DNA of 64,000 nt from Kwoniella bestiolae CBS 10118 (lineage: Eukaryota; Basidiomycota; Tremellomycetes; Tremellales; Cryptococcaceae), in NCBI RefSeq assembly GCF_000512585.2, contig NC_089241.1:7954001-8018000 (forward strand). Direction: 5' to 3'. A program made the position numbers and the translations under genes. Shown piece after piece: positions 25,850 to 36,774 of the stretch. The notes beneath the pieces were generated by a model. It was not told where the DNA came from, searched no databases, and worked only from the letters and a program-made list of their open reading frames with translations. Position 1 is the first letter of the stretch; every line of letters starts with the position of its first letter.

Positions 25850-26198
25850 AGAGGGTAGGTGTGTTGTTGCGCTTACCTGTCTTTAGGCCCCTTGCAGTGA
25901 TGCAGTCAGAGGGAGGATCAGTAAGATACTGTATGCATACAATGACTGGTGCTACGATGACTATGATACAGGTTGATCCATCAAGATGATCATGCGGAAT
26001 TGGGATTGTTTGTCTATGCTCTGGCATTCCAAAACACGAGACAGTACTAAAACTTGAGGTGCATCAAGAGACTGTGGATGGTACTAAAATTTGACCTTGA
26101 TGATCAATGCAACAATGTTGAATGAGTTTGATTATCGGAACAAGACTGCTGAATGTTTGTATGATGAGCTGAGCGCACTCATGTCGATTGGCCAATCT
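25850..26198. other. Gap between convergent genes
   Basis: This holds the 3' untranslated ends of the bZIP gene and of calcipressin. An imperfect repeat, AGTACTAAAACTTGAGGTGC and GGTACTAAAATTTGACCTTG, lies near 26043 and 26079. No gene is seen. Confidence 0.45.
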
Positions 26199-27270
26199 TC
26201 ACATCGGTGGTCGGGCTGTGGGAGCAATCTTAACCTTCCCCATCGGTGTTCCACTCCCACTCAGTCCTCCAAGCCCTCCTAAACTATTCTGCTGACCAGG
26301 TAGACCGAAACTACTCTGACTGGGTGAGTTCCATATATCCCCACCGGCATTCCCATCCAACCTCTCCTCAACGTCCATCTCCCATTTATCCTCATTCTCC
26401 TCTTGTTTGGTGGTATCCTCCACCTCGACCCTCACACCACCTTCATCCAGTATCACTTCCTTTCCACCCTTCTGTCTTCCCTGACCATTCAACGCCAATG
26501 CCTCCAGAGCTCTCTGTAGATCCTCAGCGAGGGTCGAGGTGTTCGGACCTTCTTCGGCGATTGGTTCCCACCCTTCTGGAGGGGAGCCGGGAGGGGAGAT
26601 GAGGAAATTGTGTGGTAGTGCCGGGGGTGCGAGGTGAAAAGAGGCGGGGTCGGGATTGAGCGGAGTTGGGGAAAGGTAGTGCAGTCGGAGGATCAACCTG
26701 GGAGTGGAAGTTAGCCAGACCATTCACACAAAGAGATACGTCGACGACGATAAGTCTCAGTAATCGTCGAGGAGCTCTCCAAGACGATTTACCAGATAAG
26801 GCATGTAGGATCGTAGTCTAAAGAAGACACTCAACTCACTCGTTTGACTTGAGAATTTCAGACTGCCTTTTACTCCTCCTCTTACTTCTCGGTGTAAAGT
26901 ACCCATCTTCTCCTTTATTCTGTTCGACCTGCCCATCCTGGCCCCCACTTTGATTCCGCTGCTCTTCTTGATTCTGTTCATCGCCACCAGGACTAGGCGT
27001 TAAATCCAACTTCAGCCAATCCCCCTCCTTCTTAGCTCTCTCAGCATCTTCGTTACTCGCAAATACCACTATCACCCTACCGAACCCCTTGACAGGAGCC
27101 CAATGGACTATATCGCCGAATAGGCCATAATGGTCTTTGAGGAGGGATAAGATGGGCGGAGAGAATAATGCCTGGTTGGGGAGAAGAAGGGCGAGGGTGT
27201 TGGTTTCTTCTTGTGGGGGGTCGAGGGGTGGGGGTGGAGGGATCGATATGAGGTCGGGTGAGGATGGCAT
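26199..27270 (-). CDS. Calcipressin (regulator of calcineurin, RCAN)
   Basis: This is a calcineurin-binding regulator of Ca2+ signalling, known in Cryptococcus as Cbp1. The N-terminal half is an RRM-like fold: TNTLALLLPNQALFSPPILS, then FGDIVHWAPVKGFGRVIVVF and ASNEDAERAKKE. A charged low-complexity insert (Q/E/G-rich, ending GEDGYFTPRSKRRSKRQSE) precedes an intron of about 140 nt. The second exon gives LILRLHYLSPTPLNP and the family signature FLISPPGSPPEGWEPI, whose serines are the phosphorylation sites that govern calcineurin binding. The C-terminal part is acidic and Gly/Ser-rich and ends IAPTARPPM. The start is MPSSPDLISIPPPPPLDPPQ at 27270. It is divergent from the nicotinamidase gene with only 263 bp between starts. 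Confidence 0.92.
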
Positions 27271-27533
27271 TGTACTGTGTTTATGCTGTTGGGAGATCGA
27301 GGTCGAAAGTAAAGATGAACAGGACGAAGAAGAGAGATTGATAGATGAACTGCGGTTGCGAGTTGAGTGAGTGATGCACAGGCACACTTTGAGACACGTG
27401 GGAAACACGTCATAATCCAGATAGAGTGGAGGTTGGTCCGTGCATTCCCATCTTTGCAGATGATAAGATCAAGATGAAAGCTCACCATCATCATCAACGT
27501 TGACTTGAAGTCACTAATCAGTTCACACACGCC

Positions 27534-28485
27534 ATGGACAAAACAGCTCTCTTGATTATAGACGTACAGTACGACTTCCTCCCTCTCTCCGGGTCACTCG
27601 CAGTACCAGATGGTCAAGCTATCTTACCTGTGATCAACGATTTGTTGGACAAGAATAAATGGGATTGGCCAGTGATAGTCGCAAGTCAGGTAAGCTGTAT
27701 TCCTGATTCTCGTCCGTACAATCATACAGCTTATGATTTCGAGGAAATAGGACTACCACCCAAAAGGACACATATCATTCGCATCCACTCATCCACCACA
27801 TAAACCATTCGACCCTCTTCTCGTGAGAGACGCTAGGGGAACAACGTATCAGCAAACGCTATGGCCCGATCACTGTATACAGGGCACGAAAGGTACAGAG
27901 ATAGAGGAGAGTGTCAAACAGAGACTGCAAGAATGGGGAGCAAAAGTAAGGCTTGCGAGAAAGGTATGTCCCTGTTCCTACATCCAAACTATCTGATCCA
28001 GTGCGACCAAACTGACACGCTGTGATGAACAGGGAACACACATGAAGCTCGAGGCTTACTCAGCATTCGAAGGATATATAACCGAGTTTCAAAGACCAGC
28101 CGAACCGACGGCAGAATGGAGTGAAGCTCATCCAGGAGATCAAAAACTCCCCGCGGCAGGTCCGTTAAGTACGTATCTGAGGAATCACGGCGTAGAAAAA
28201 GTGGTGATAGTCGGTTTGGCTACCGACTTCTGGTGAGATGACATGTCCACCTTGAAGTAAGCGAACAATGATCATACGCTGACCTATCGATCCAGTGTTT
28301 TGCAAACTGCCTTATCGGCTCTCTCGGCATCGTTCCGCACTTTGGTCCTCGGCCCTGCGATCAGAGGAATATCACCCGAGGACACTCAAAAAGCTCTCGA
28401 AAAGGTCAAACATCTGGGCGGTGAAGTGATAGATCAAGCTGAAGAGAACTGGAAACCCGGGATGGAACGCTGGTGTAAATCATGA
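27534..28485 (+). CDS. PNC1: Nicotinamidase (isochorismatase fold)
   Basis: This enzyme hydrolyses nicotinamide to nicotinate in NAD+ salvage and lowers nicotinamide inhibition of sirtuins. It starts MDKTALLIIDVQYDFLPLSG, with the catalytic Asp in IIDVQ. After an intron come the metal site DYHPKGHISF, then TLWPDHCIQGTKGTEIEE, the lysine segment LARKGTHMKLEAYSAFEGY and, across the last intron, VGLATDFC-VLQTALSA with the nucleophilic Cys. The C-terminus is EENWKPGMERWCKS. The triad D, K, C and the metal ligands D and H are all present. The usual DWHP is DYHP here. Four exons give about 240 residues, close to yeast Pnc1. The intron after ASQ must be spliced to 27752, because reading through changes frame. 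Confidence 0.92.
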
Positions 28486-28604
28486 ACCAAGGAAAATCGA
28501 TGGATATATGTGATGTTACGGAGCCTGAACAAGCACTAGCCTATCACACATTTCTAGAGCGATTCAGAGTCAAGGAGGGATCCGGCTATCTGGGAGATCG
28601 TTCT

Positions 28605-29802
28605 CTAGCAATAACCTTGGCCCAACCTCTTTCTCCTGGCTTGCTCCAGCACATCATTTTGAAGCTTTTTAAGGGAAATCATTCCGGTCAGTTGAAAAGT
28701 CGAGTTGGAAATAGCGTCCAAACGGGCCTCATCTAGGATCAGTATTTCTCGTCGTTAGCGATATCCGTGCGACAAATAGCAGATATGCAACGCACCAGCA
28801 ATACCGACTCCCTCGTTGTTGTAGATCTGCGAGGAACCACCAGGAATCGCAAAATCGGTAGATGCCTGAAACATCAGGTCAGTTGACGAAAGAATTAGCA
28901 AAACGCCGTTCTTCGGCTGCCGGTCTCTTTCACAGTCCACAGGTTGAGCGATCGAATCTGACCCGTACCCAGCAATCTAAAGACAAACCCAAAATGTGCA
29001 CCGAACTTACCTCTGGAGTGCCCTTGAGGGCATTATGAGTGGTAAGCAGCTCTCCGTACTCGAGTAGCATTGCAGCATGTTGTGTCACGGCATCCCGGAT
29101 CTTTTCCTCAAGTGTCATGACAGGTTTTGATCCTCGACCCGTGGATCTGTCTCGCTTCTTAGTCTTGGACACACCGGCATTAGAAGTCAAGGGGATTGTG
29201 TTGTGGCGAACTGTTTGTTTTCCCATCCTCATACGCGGTCTATCCTCACCCGAGATCGATCGCAGAAGACTATCCCCATTCACTGGTGTGCCAAGAGGAG
29301 TCATATCTTGAGGCTGTGGGCATTGGCTGTAGGTAAGGTCTTGAGAGGTCGACTTTGCACTGGAGTGTTCCAACGACTCGCCTGCACTCATACTCGGGTA
29401 CTCTTCCAAGGGGAGATTGACCTGTGGCAACAATGCCTCAGTTGGTTGCCAAGAGGTTTCAGTTCGAGCAGTGTTGTCGTCCGTGCTGAAGACCGATGTG
29501 GGGGTCTCAATCTAAGAGAGAAGAGGATCATAATACGCAGAAATGTCATATCAATTGTCATTCGGACAGCCTGAGGTGGTGTTTGGGTATTCTATTGAAT
29601 TTTCTTCGTGGTTTTGTGCATCCGGCGCAATGGAAGCATTGTAGGAGCTTCCCGGGAAAACAATCCTGTCGAAGTGCATGTAAGTTTGATTTGCCGCACC
29701 AGGCTGCGGGATTGAATCATCTACAATCGCAAGTTGTGAGTAGAAGTGGCCCCAATCGGAGGGGAACTCCCCCTCTGCGAAACTATCGTCATAGCCACTC
29801 AT
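28605..29802 (-). CDS. Coiled-coil protein of unknown family (cluster member 1)
   Basis: The start MSGYDDSFAEGEFPSDWGHF is acidic and aromatic. A disordered middle (ARTETSWQPTEALLPQVNLP, then QDMTPLGTPVNGDSLL) leads to a basic patch KTKKRDRSTGRGSKP and a short coiled coil, EEKIRDAVTQHAAMLLEYGE, with V, L and L at heptad spacing. After an in-phase intron come ASTDFAIPGGSSQIYNNEGV and a last exon DEARLDAISNSTFQLTGM with a second basic helix (LEQARRKRLGQGYC) to the stop at 28605-28607. The splice between the first two large exons (around 29.5 kb) is not settled. I recognise no family. The layout suggests a DNA-binding or dimerising regulator, which is inference. It is convergent with nicotinamidase, 119 bp between stops. 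Confidence 0.55.
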
Positions 29803-31005
29803 AGCTGTATTGTAAATTGTATTGTCTGTTCTTGAGTTGCAATGCTTGCTATGGTGTCAGAATAGTATACACGGCAAGATAGGAACGAAGTGGCGACCTA
29901 CTTCAACAGACTCATGATATATGGTGGGGTGACAGCTTGGACATTCTCGTAAAAGAAGGTCCTATACAAAGGATAATCGGTCCGTTGTACCTCAAGTTTC
30001 AAGGATGAGTGTTTAAGGTTTGTACAGGGTTATTGATACAGTATATGCGCGAGGGGGTTAAACCTAAAATCGTTTCACTATGAGATTACAGTTCATGAAT
30101 TGAAGGTTGTTGGAGCTCTTTGACTAACATATCATATCACCCAACAATTGAGTTTTCGACTCACTGCCCCAGGTCAGAAGTATCGTCCATGGAAGGAGCT
30201 AGATAGAGTGATCCCTTACAGTAAATGTTTATTGCAAAACGCCATATGATTTTTATCGCTTTCGCTATTTCGCTAAGAACCTTCGCATCTGATTCAGAGT
30301 ATTTCACATTCGGAAATATCTACCAGAATGACACTCGATCATACGGTCTTTACTAAAAAGACACCCGCGTCGTTTATCTATCACAGTATAACAGAATGGC
30401 ATCGATCCTAACAGTGAACACTTGTTTCGCATTGGGCGGTCGTTCTATCTGATACTCATTGGCTGAACTTGCTTGAGCAAAGCAGACCGCCGCTTCCACA
30501 TCATCCGGGAGGACAGTTCCCATTTCTCCCCTCCCCTCAACCATACAAGTAAAAGATCACTGGCCCTTCTTTCCCAATTTGAGTAGAACGTTATAAACTG
30601 GTCTACTTGCAGAGATCGTGCCAAGCCGCCTGCCGGCCGACTAGACATCTTGGTACCCAGGCTTAAGATGAAAATGAAGCTCGACGGAGAACAAGGCAAC
30701 TCGTAACTTATCAGTTGTCAGCTGCGGCAGATGGCCCACAATTGACGTTGCTCCCAAAGGATGTCATTCTAGTAAGACGAATGTCGTCTCAGTACAGTAA
30801 AGTGATGCCACCAATAAACATTTATGTAAGAACCGGTGACCCAGATGTCATTCTACAGTAGTGGATATCTCTTGTCGCCTCTGACTTCACAAGTACAGCC
30901 AATAATCAACTAAAGGCTCAAATGATGAGGGCGTGTTTGTTGTGCAGCTGTATCGCTCGCGAGCAGATGCATCGTGCGTTGTAGCACATTGAACCTCTAC
31001 GGTAT
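29803..31005. other. 1.2-kb gap with inverted repeats
   Basis: I find no gene here. Short frames on both strands lack protein-like composition. The stretch contains a pair of imperfect inverted repeats 0.6 kb apart (30215-30830, listed separately), a small perfect hairpin AGACGAATGTCGTCT near 30776-30790, and two copies of GATGTCATTCTA (near 30760 and 30845). It also serves as the promoter of the gene ending at 28605. Confidence 0.5.
30215..30830. repeat. Segment bounded by imperfect inverted repeats
   Basis: The left end CTTACAGTAAATGTTTATTG (30215-30234) and the reverse complement of the right end (30812-30830, CTTACATAAATGTTTATTG) differ by one inserted base. The segment is 616 bp and carries no convincing frame. 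It could be the remnant of a small non-autonomous DNA element, but no target-site duplication is apparent. Confidence 0.45.
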
Positions 31006-32817
31006 TTATGGATCCTTGGCCATTGTGATCTCTTGATCGAGGTCCTGATTGTCCTTCTTCAGTGCTTCTATGCGACCTCTAAGAGTCGATATGGCTGCCT
31101 GATCACCTAGAATGGTAGACTCCACTATGTAGTCAATGTGCGGAAATACATAGACGTCATGTACCACTTACCGTTCCAATCGAGATGTTCGCGCCGCTCG
31201 CGCCGGCGTAGAACTGTCGGTATGCCCTGGGCGCACGAAACGAAGTCGCATCATCAGCCTCTCAGACTTTTTATCATGTTGAGGACAAATGTCGAAGTGT
31301 GGGATATTGTGAGCAGTGTCCTCGTCACCCCGTTCGCCATCCTGTGTTAGGCCACATAAACGTGTATTCCCAACCTACAGTGATTCCCTTCGCCGCAAGT
31401 GATGCTCTGAGTGTACGATCTTTTCCTTGAGTCTGTTCGATTAACGAACAATACTCGTGATGTAGTCGGCCGTAGAACGTATTTCTGCCGAGAGCCCACA
31501 CAGTATTGGAGGATCTATCAACTCCATCGGTCTTCGTCAATCGAGACCTCAGTATCTCGATTGTATGATTAGCCGAACGGATGTAACTTCTGATCTCGTC
31601 GTGATTCTCTGCAGTGGGGTCTGTGGCAACGATAAGCCCCGACCCTGGTCATTGTTCACCTCCAATATCGGTTTGGGGCCAGTTTGTTATCTGGTAATCG
31701 ATCCCACTTACCACCTTGATATCCCTTGGCTCCGGATCGCGATGATCGCTGCTGTGACAGAGAGTCTACTTGGCGGGTCAAATCCTCTCTCTCGGCCTTG
31801 ACTTTTGTCCAACGTGCCATCAGAGACTCGGTACTCTCGGGTATCTTTCCGTTCTGTTTTGTTACTTTGCCTTTGGATACCTTGGTGTCCGCAGTCTGAT
31901 CTGGTGAACCAGTCGAGATCAGATTGATCAGCAGGCTGCGACATGTAAGTTAGCAGTTGGCACGTACCACGCGAATGGCTTTTTGCAGTCTTTCTCCCAC
32001 CCCGCGGCACATTCTGACTTTGAATCGGTGTCTCGGTTCCTCGCTGAAGAATCGCTCCTGCATCAGGTCGCTCACAGTTGGTTCCAGGAGAATGGCATGA
32101 CAATGTGCTCTCATGGTCTGCAACGGCACTCTGCCCTGTCGATACATGGTGAAGACCCTCCGAGTCCGAAGCATCAATTTGGAACATTTGGCCTGGAGTG
32201 TTTAATACATCAAACCTTTCGGACTTGTTGTGGCTGTTTTGGGTGTGTTGGGAATCGAGTGAGAGGTAGGGATCAATATGTGGTTGTACTTCACTGCGGT
32301 CGGGATCGGGCGGAATAAGATCTTTCACCATTTCCCACCATGGGTCTTCATCAACAAAGTCATCAGAGTATGGCTGGGATTGGTGTACCAGAGTGATCGG
32401 CGTGTGTGAAGCGACAGCACACCTTTGAGATTGTGAATCCCTAGACGGTACCATAATTGTTGGACTGAAATCAAGCTGATCGAGTTCAAGATTTGAAGAC
32501 TGATATCCCATGAATGCAGAGTGATCGGTCTCATTCGTAGCTGCGTGGTGCGCCACGCCCTGATGATCATCATAGGAGATCAATGGGGTGGCGAGGAGCT
32601 CAAGGCTGGTGCATGAATGTTCGGGAAGACCAAGGACTTGATGGACCCCCGCGTCCATGTCATCCAGTTCCACTGGACAACCATCTTCCTTTGAACGCCC
32701 AAGCATCGTGATTTGGGTGTGAACAGCGGCTTGAGTTCGAGGTAGCCTAATATATATATCGATTTCAAGTTGTCCAGAATCGAACTGAAGGTTTGTGAAT
32801 TTCGAAGACGCATTCAT
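31006..32817 (-). CDS. Multi-exon coiled-coil protein of unknown family (cluster member 2)
   Basis: The first exon starts MNASSKFTNLQFDSGQLEID and codes about 290 residues of disordered, acidic sequence (DDFVDEDPWWEMVKDLIPPD). It reaches a basic end (NVPRGGRKTAKSHSRG) and a donor near 31966. Small exons follow: TESLMARWTKVKAEREDLTR, continuing QVDSLSQQ with V, L and L at heptad steps; then IRSYIRSANHTIEILRSRLT and YGRLHHEYCSLIEQTQGKDR; then a basic exon VLRRRERREHLDWN; and finally VESTILGDQAAISTLRGRIE with ALKKDNQDLDQEI, where three leucines are seven apart, ending MAKDP. Exact joins are by eye. I recognise no family. The basic exon followed by a heptad exon recalls a bZIP cut by introns. Confidence 0.55.
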
Positions 32818-33379
32818 ACCTTCGAGTAGCTGCACTCGCGATACAGCTTGATTGTGGCCCCATCAGATCCTTTTAGCCAAAAGTTCGTACGCTCTTTTCA
32901 TCCGTCAGATCCGAGAAAATGGAGGTCTGGCTATGGCGATGAGACGTTCACAGCACGGCATCGTAGTCTTGTCTATCTTCATCGGTGGGATATAGGCGAG
33001 GTGCTATGGACGATGCTTTTAGATTTCAGATTTGCACTGCAAGGCTTCCTCTCAGCCAGAAAATTCCACCTACTTATGGAAAAATCCTAAGACCCACCAA
33101 GGTCTTGCGTATTCAGGGCAATCATGACTTTGAACAGCTACGTCGCCATTATAAAGCGTGCGAGTATGACTATCACATCGAGTGCAAATCAACAAAAATG
33201 TATTTTTCTGTTCTCCCTTAGCGGTGGCTTGTGGAGGCAGTCTCACTTACACCGTGCCGAACCGCGCAGTCTTTCGCCAAGGGAAGACGATATGATTTCA
33301 TGAACAACCAGTATACATCGCTTTTTACCTGCCGCCCATTATGCCACTGACCGCTCCAGACCTTCCTTTGAGTTTCAAC
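32818..33379. promoter_or_regulatory. Gap between two minus-strand cluster genes
   Basis: This holds the promoter of the gene ending at 31006 and the 3' end of the gene starting at 35361. No gene or clear repeat is seen. Confidence 0.45.
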
Positions 33380-35361
33380 TCACAGCTCAACAGTACTCTG
33401 ATTCCCATCAGACTTCACATCAAGCTCTTCTATCCTCCCAACACTGCAAGGTACATCGTATAATTTCTGGATCTCCTTGTCATACTCTTTGATAGTTCGG
33501 TGGAGCTGTTGATTGCGTTTCTGTAATGTGTCTACGTGCGGATCCTCTGAAACATCAAACCCTAGATCAATGCAATTATTCAAGCCAAGACACGTCGTGA
33601 GGACAAACATACTAGATATGACTTTTCCAACACGACGCCAATATTTGTCTAACGTATCACCTTGCTCCTAAATGAGGGACAAAATGTGACTTGTCAGTAC
33701 TTTCAGCAAGAATCCGCTTTCAGGAGATCCAAAGGTCTCCCGCCACAAATACAAGCGTATGCCTCAAACTCCTGGCGCCCTTCCTCATCATCATTGCTGA
33801 GACCCATCACTGTTGGTGGAAACATGCTCCTTATCACGACACGACTCTAGCTGCAGATAAAGCGTCAACACTCACCCCCTGACCTCTCTCTTCCCGCAGG
33901 GCTTTTATATGCCTTTTTCTTCCTTCTAACTTTGTTTTGAGCTCAGTATTTTCCGCCGTTACCTCGGCTTCCCTCACAGCTCGTGGCTTTGGCTTGGATT
34001 TACTGGTCGAACTTTTGCTGTCGTCCATTGAGCTCTTCCCGGACGAAAGTTGCGATTCGGCGATTCTGCTGGATAAACGACGTTTTCTTGCTCTCATGGC
34101 GTTGGTCGCTTTCCATATCGACTTTGGGTTATTTTCAGCCGGATCTACTCTCAAGATCAGCGTGCAGATCGCCATATAATCGCTAAGCCTGCCGAACTAT
34201 CATACTTATACCCACCCGGAAGATTTGATTCGGTTCTACGTATATTAACTGATTGCCTTCTCGCTTCCACCCTCAATGCCTGCCACTCCTTTGTCACAGC
34301 TTGCCACCTGTTGAACAGCTGCTCCGCCGGCTGGACATTCCATGGCTCTCCTTATTCACAGTGGTACCAGTCAGCGAGTCTACTACATTGTTGGAAATTC
34401 GAACGTCAAAGCCGAACGGATCAAATTTCCTCACTAGACATCCCACCATTTTCACCCTCCTCACTTGATGCCTCTCTCTCTTCATCTTGCTCTTCCTGAG
34501 AATTGGTCCCCAGATCACCTGACGTCCATCCACTGGAGTGATCCTATACGATAAACACCTACTATCAGCTTGCACTTTCAAGGGACAGAACATGCGATCA
34601 CAGCACACAGCGCTGCTTACTGATGGAACTCCGCCGCCACTTTGCCAGCTCGGAGTCGGGTGGAGATAGTCGGGGTCGGCATCTTCCACGGCCTCACACA
34701 TTGGCTTTTGGTAAAAAGTGTGCTCAGCGGGCGCGGCCAACAGTCTCTGGATCGTAGGATCTGATTTGAGGAAATCATATTGACCAGGGGGCACATTGAC
34801 AAAATCGCCAGCCGGTGATGCGATTGAAATTGCAGAGTTGTCAATATGGGGACCTTCCCCAAGAGATTGCGACATAGGTAAAATAGAGGATGACATGTTG
34901 CTCATGTGGTAACCTCCAACATTTCTATGAGTGCCAGAATACTCTTGTGTAAAGCCTGAGTAGTTTGAGCCGACCGGTTCTGCGACATGACCAACTGTAC
35001 TATCGTTCTGATACGTCCATTGTGTGACTTCGGTAACAGGCAGAGGTCTCCCCGCGTTGAACTGAAAGGCAGGTAGTTGATCACGCTGGACGTCGAGGTC
35101 GGGATGGTTCATTGGATATTGTACGGTATCATAATCCCCGGTAGGATTATATTGAGCATTTGCAGAGGTTGCAAAGATATCAGGATACGTTCCCTGTTCA
35201 GAATAGAGCTGTTGCTGCGTTGGGCTGGTGTACGATTCGCGAGGCGGGTGATGGTCCGCTGAGTAGCCTTGTGATTCATCAGGATAAGGGTTGTAACCCA
35301 TGTGGTTGGTGGGCCAGTTGTTCTGCCCATACCCGTATGAGTTATCGCGGCGGTCGTTCAT
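33380..35361 (-). CDS. bZIP-like protein of unknown family (cluster member 3)
   Basis: It starts MNDRRDNSYGYGQNNWPTNH. About 270 residues of Y/N/Q/P-rich disordered sequence run to WQSGGGVPS at a donor near 34620. The next exon is acidic (TNSQEEQDEEREASSEEGEN). It is followed by WQAVTKEWQALRVEARRQSV and, in the next exon, NPKSIWKATNAMRARKRRLS. The last holds N-x7-R, the core bZIP signature, as in the gene at 25062 (NAMRARKRR against NAGRSYRKR). A lysine/serine linker and the helix EVTAENTELKTKLEGRKRHI follow. The last exons give DTLDKYWRRVGKVISS and VDTLQKRNQQLHRTIKEYDK, ending GNQSTVEL. The upstream frame near 35448 begins without ATG, so I take 35361 as start. A DNA-binding regulator is likely but not proven. 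Confidence 0.6.
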
Positions 35362-35979
35362 TCTATGTACTGACTGAATCAAGGTACTTGATCGCCCCTT
35401 ATTATCTTGGCAGTAGAACAGAGGTGCTAATGTGAAAAGTGGCACCAAGCATCGGTTTACTACTAGTCACCTTTATAGCGTTCCACGCTGTGATAGGTCG
35501 AAACCCTGTGCGAAACCCGACTAGACTGTTCAATCAAACCTTTCATGGAAGCTTCAGTAAACTGTGGTGCTCTTTGGCTGATGCTAGCCTTGTCACTGCA
35601 ATGACGCGTTATGGTCAACGACCCATACTAAGGATCTCTTGGAGGTATAAGTTGGCATGACGTATATTTCTCGGTCTGTGTTGTTTCAGCTCACTTGTAT
35701 GTACCTGCTCCGGTCAGGCTGGGAAATTGGGGGGCTAGTCAATGGTGCGTGTAACTTCTCGCTGCACTACCCTGTCCCTCCTCCTCCCCAGACGCGTCTC
35801 GGTGATGGTCTTGCGTGTCATATCTCGCTCTGGTTGCGACTCAGGCTGCATTCGAGAAACAAAGAGGCTTCCTGTACGGTTCAATGGCACCACTAAACCA
35901 ACGAGGCAATCAGACCAGCTCTGCAGGCTTAGATGTCCCGAATCTGTGCATTTCTCATTCTGCTGCAACAATCCGTGCA
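35362..35979. promoter_or_regulatory. Gap between two minus-strand cluster genes
   Basis: This holds the promoter of the gene starting at 35361 and the 3' end of the next. Several short plus-strand frames are present, but none looks like a protein. Confidence 0.45.
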
Positions 35980-36774
35980 CTATGTCAGGTCAGCGTGAGA
36001 AGAACGTGTCCCTCCAGATTGCGCCCTATTTAACTCTGCTTCAAGATCCTCAATTCTCCTAGCCTGAGTGTACGTAAGGGACTGGTAGCAATGATCGACA
36101 CAAAAATTCAGCGCCTGCGAAGAGGGATGAAGCTCGGGCACTCACCGATAATCGCATGTTCTCTGTGGCTAACGATTCCATCTGCGTTTCCAGTCGGGAG
36201 AACTGCAATTTGAGTTTGTTCAATGCGATACCTCTTCTGCCCTTGAGATCTGACTTCCCTTTGAGGTCTACGTCAAACAGGCATAATCGTGATTAAGCCG
36301 CAAACACCACGACAGCTGCTACAGGCACAGCAAAAGGTGTTTAACCTGTGGAGATAGAAATCTCTGACACTCACTCTCCCTGAAAGTTCCCATAGACCTT
36401 TGTGAAGCTGCTAGCACACTTTCGTGAGGAGTCTCGAGAAATGAGCCAGCCTCTGCACCCTCTACGAAATACCCTTGTGAGTTCTCACCGGCTATTCCCA
36501 ACGTCGCGGTCGATGATTCTTCGTTACACTTGGTGAGGGAACCGCCGATTTGAGTGTCGCCAGGATGAGATACGTGATCATCCGGACCGAAGGCATTCTC
36601 GAACTTGAAAGGACCGACCTCCTCAGCATTGCCACTGGGAGAGGCCACAGTAGTGTTCGTTTCTGTGTTCGCCCCTGATCTGGCAACATGTGGTGTACTT
36701 TCGGCATTCAACGTGTTGAAACTGAAGTCGAAGTCCAAGTTGCACAGCTGGTCATATGATTGATCACCTGTCAT
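35980..36774 (-). CDS. Small leucine-zipper protein of unknown family (cluster member 4)
   Basis: It starts MTGDQSYDQLCNLDFDFSFN, an acidic and aromatic N-terminus, with a disordered first exon of about 135 residues ending GTFRE at a GTGAGT donor near 36375. Exon 2 joins in phase to NLKGKSDLKGRRGIALNKLK, a basic stretch, and continues LQFSRLETQMESLATENMRL. Its leucines sit seven apart four times (NKL, SRL, ESL, MRL), which is a clear zipper. Exon 3 gives ARRIEDLEAELNRAQSGG and ends SSHADLT at 35980-35982. Total length is about 205 residues. The N-x7-R bZIP signature is absent, though the basic-then-zipper order is right. I assign no family. It is divergent from the Sqt1 gene. Confidence 0.6.

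Noticed and set aside
30445..30699. 84-codon minus-strand frame in the 1.2-kb gap
   Set aside because: It has no recognisable motif, no good splice partners and mixed composition.
32818..35448. Upstream extensions of three minus-strand genes (starts at 32835, 35448 and 36792)
   Set aside because: These positions are GTG or TTG codons, not ATG; the first ATG codons in frame are 32817, 35361 and 36774.
35439..36062. Several plus-strand frames (73, 79, 106, 72 codons)
   Set aside because: No motif, mutual overlap in different frames, and position in a promoter gap; treated as chance.
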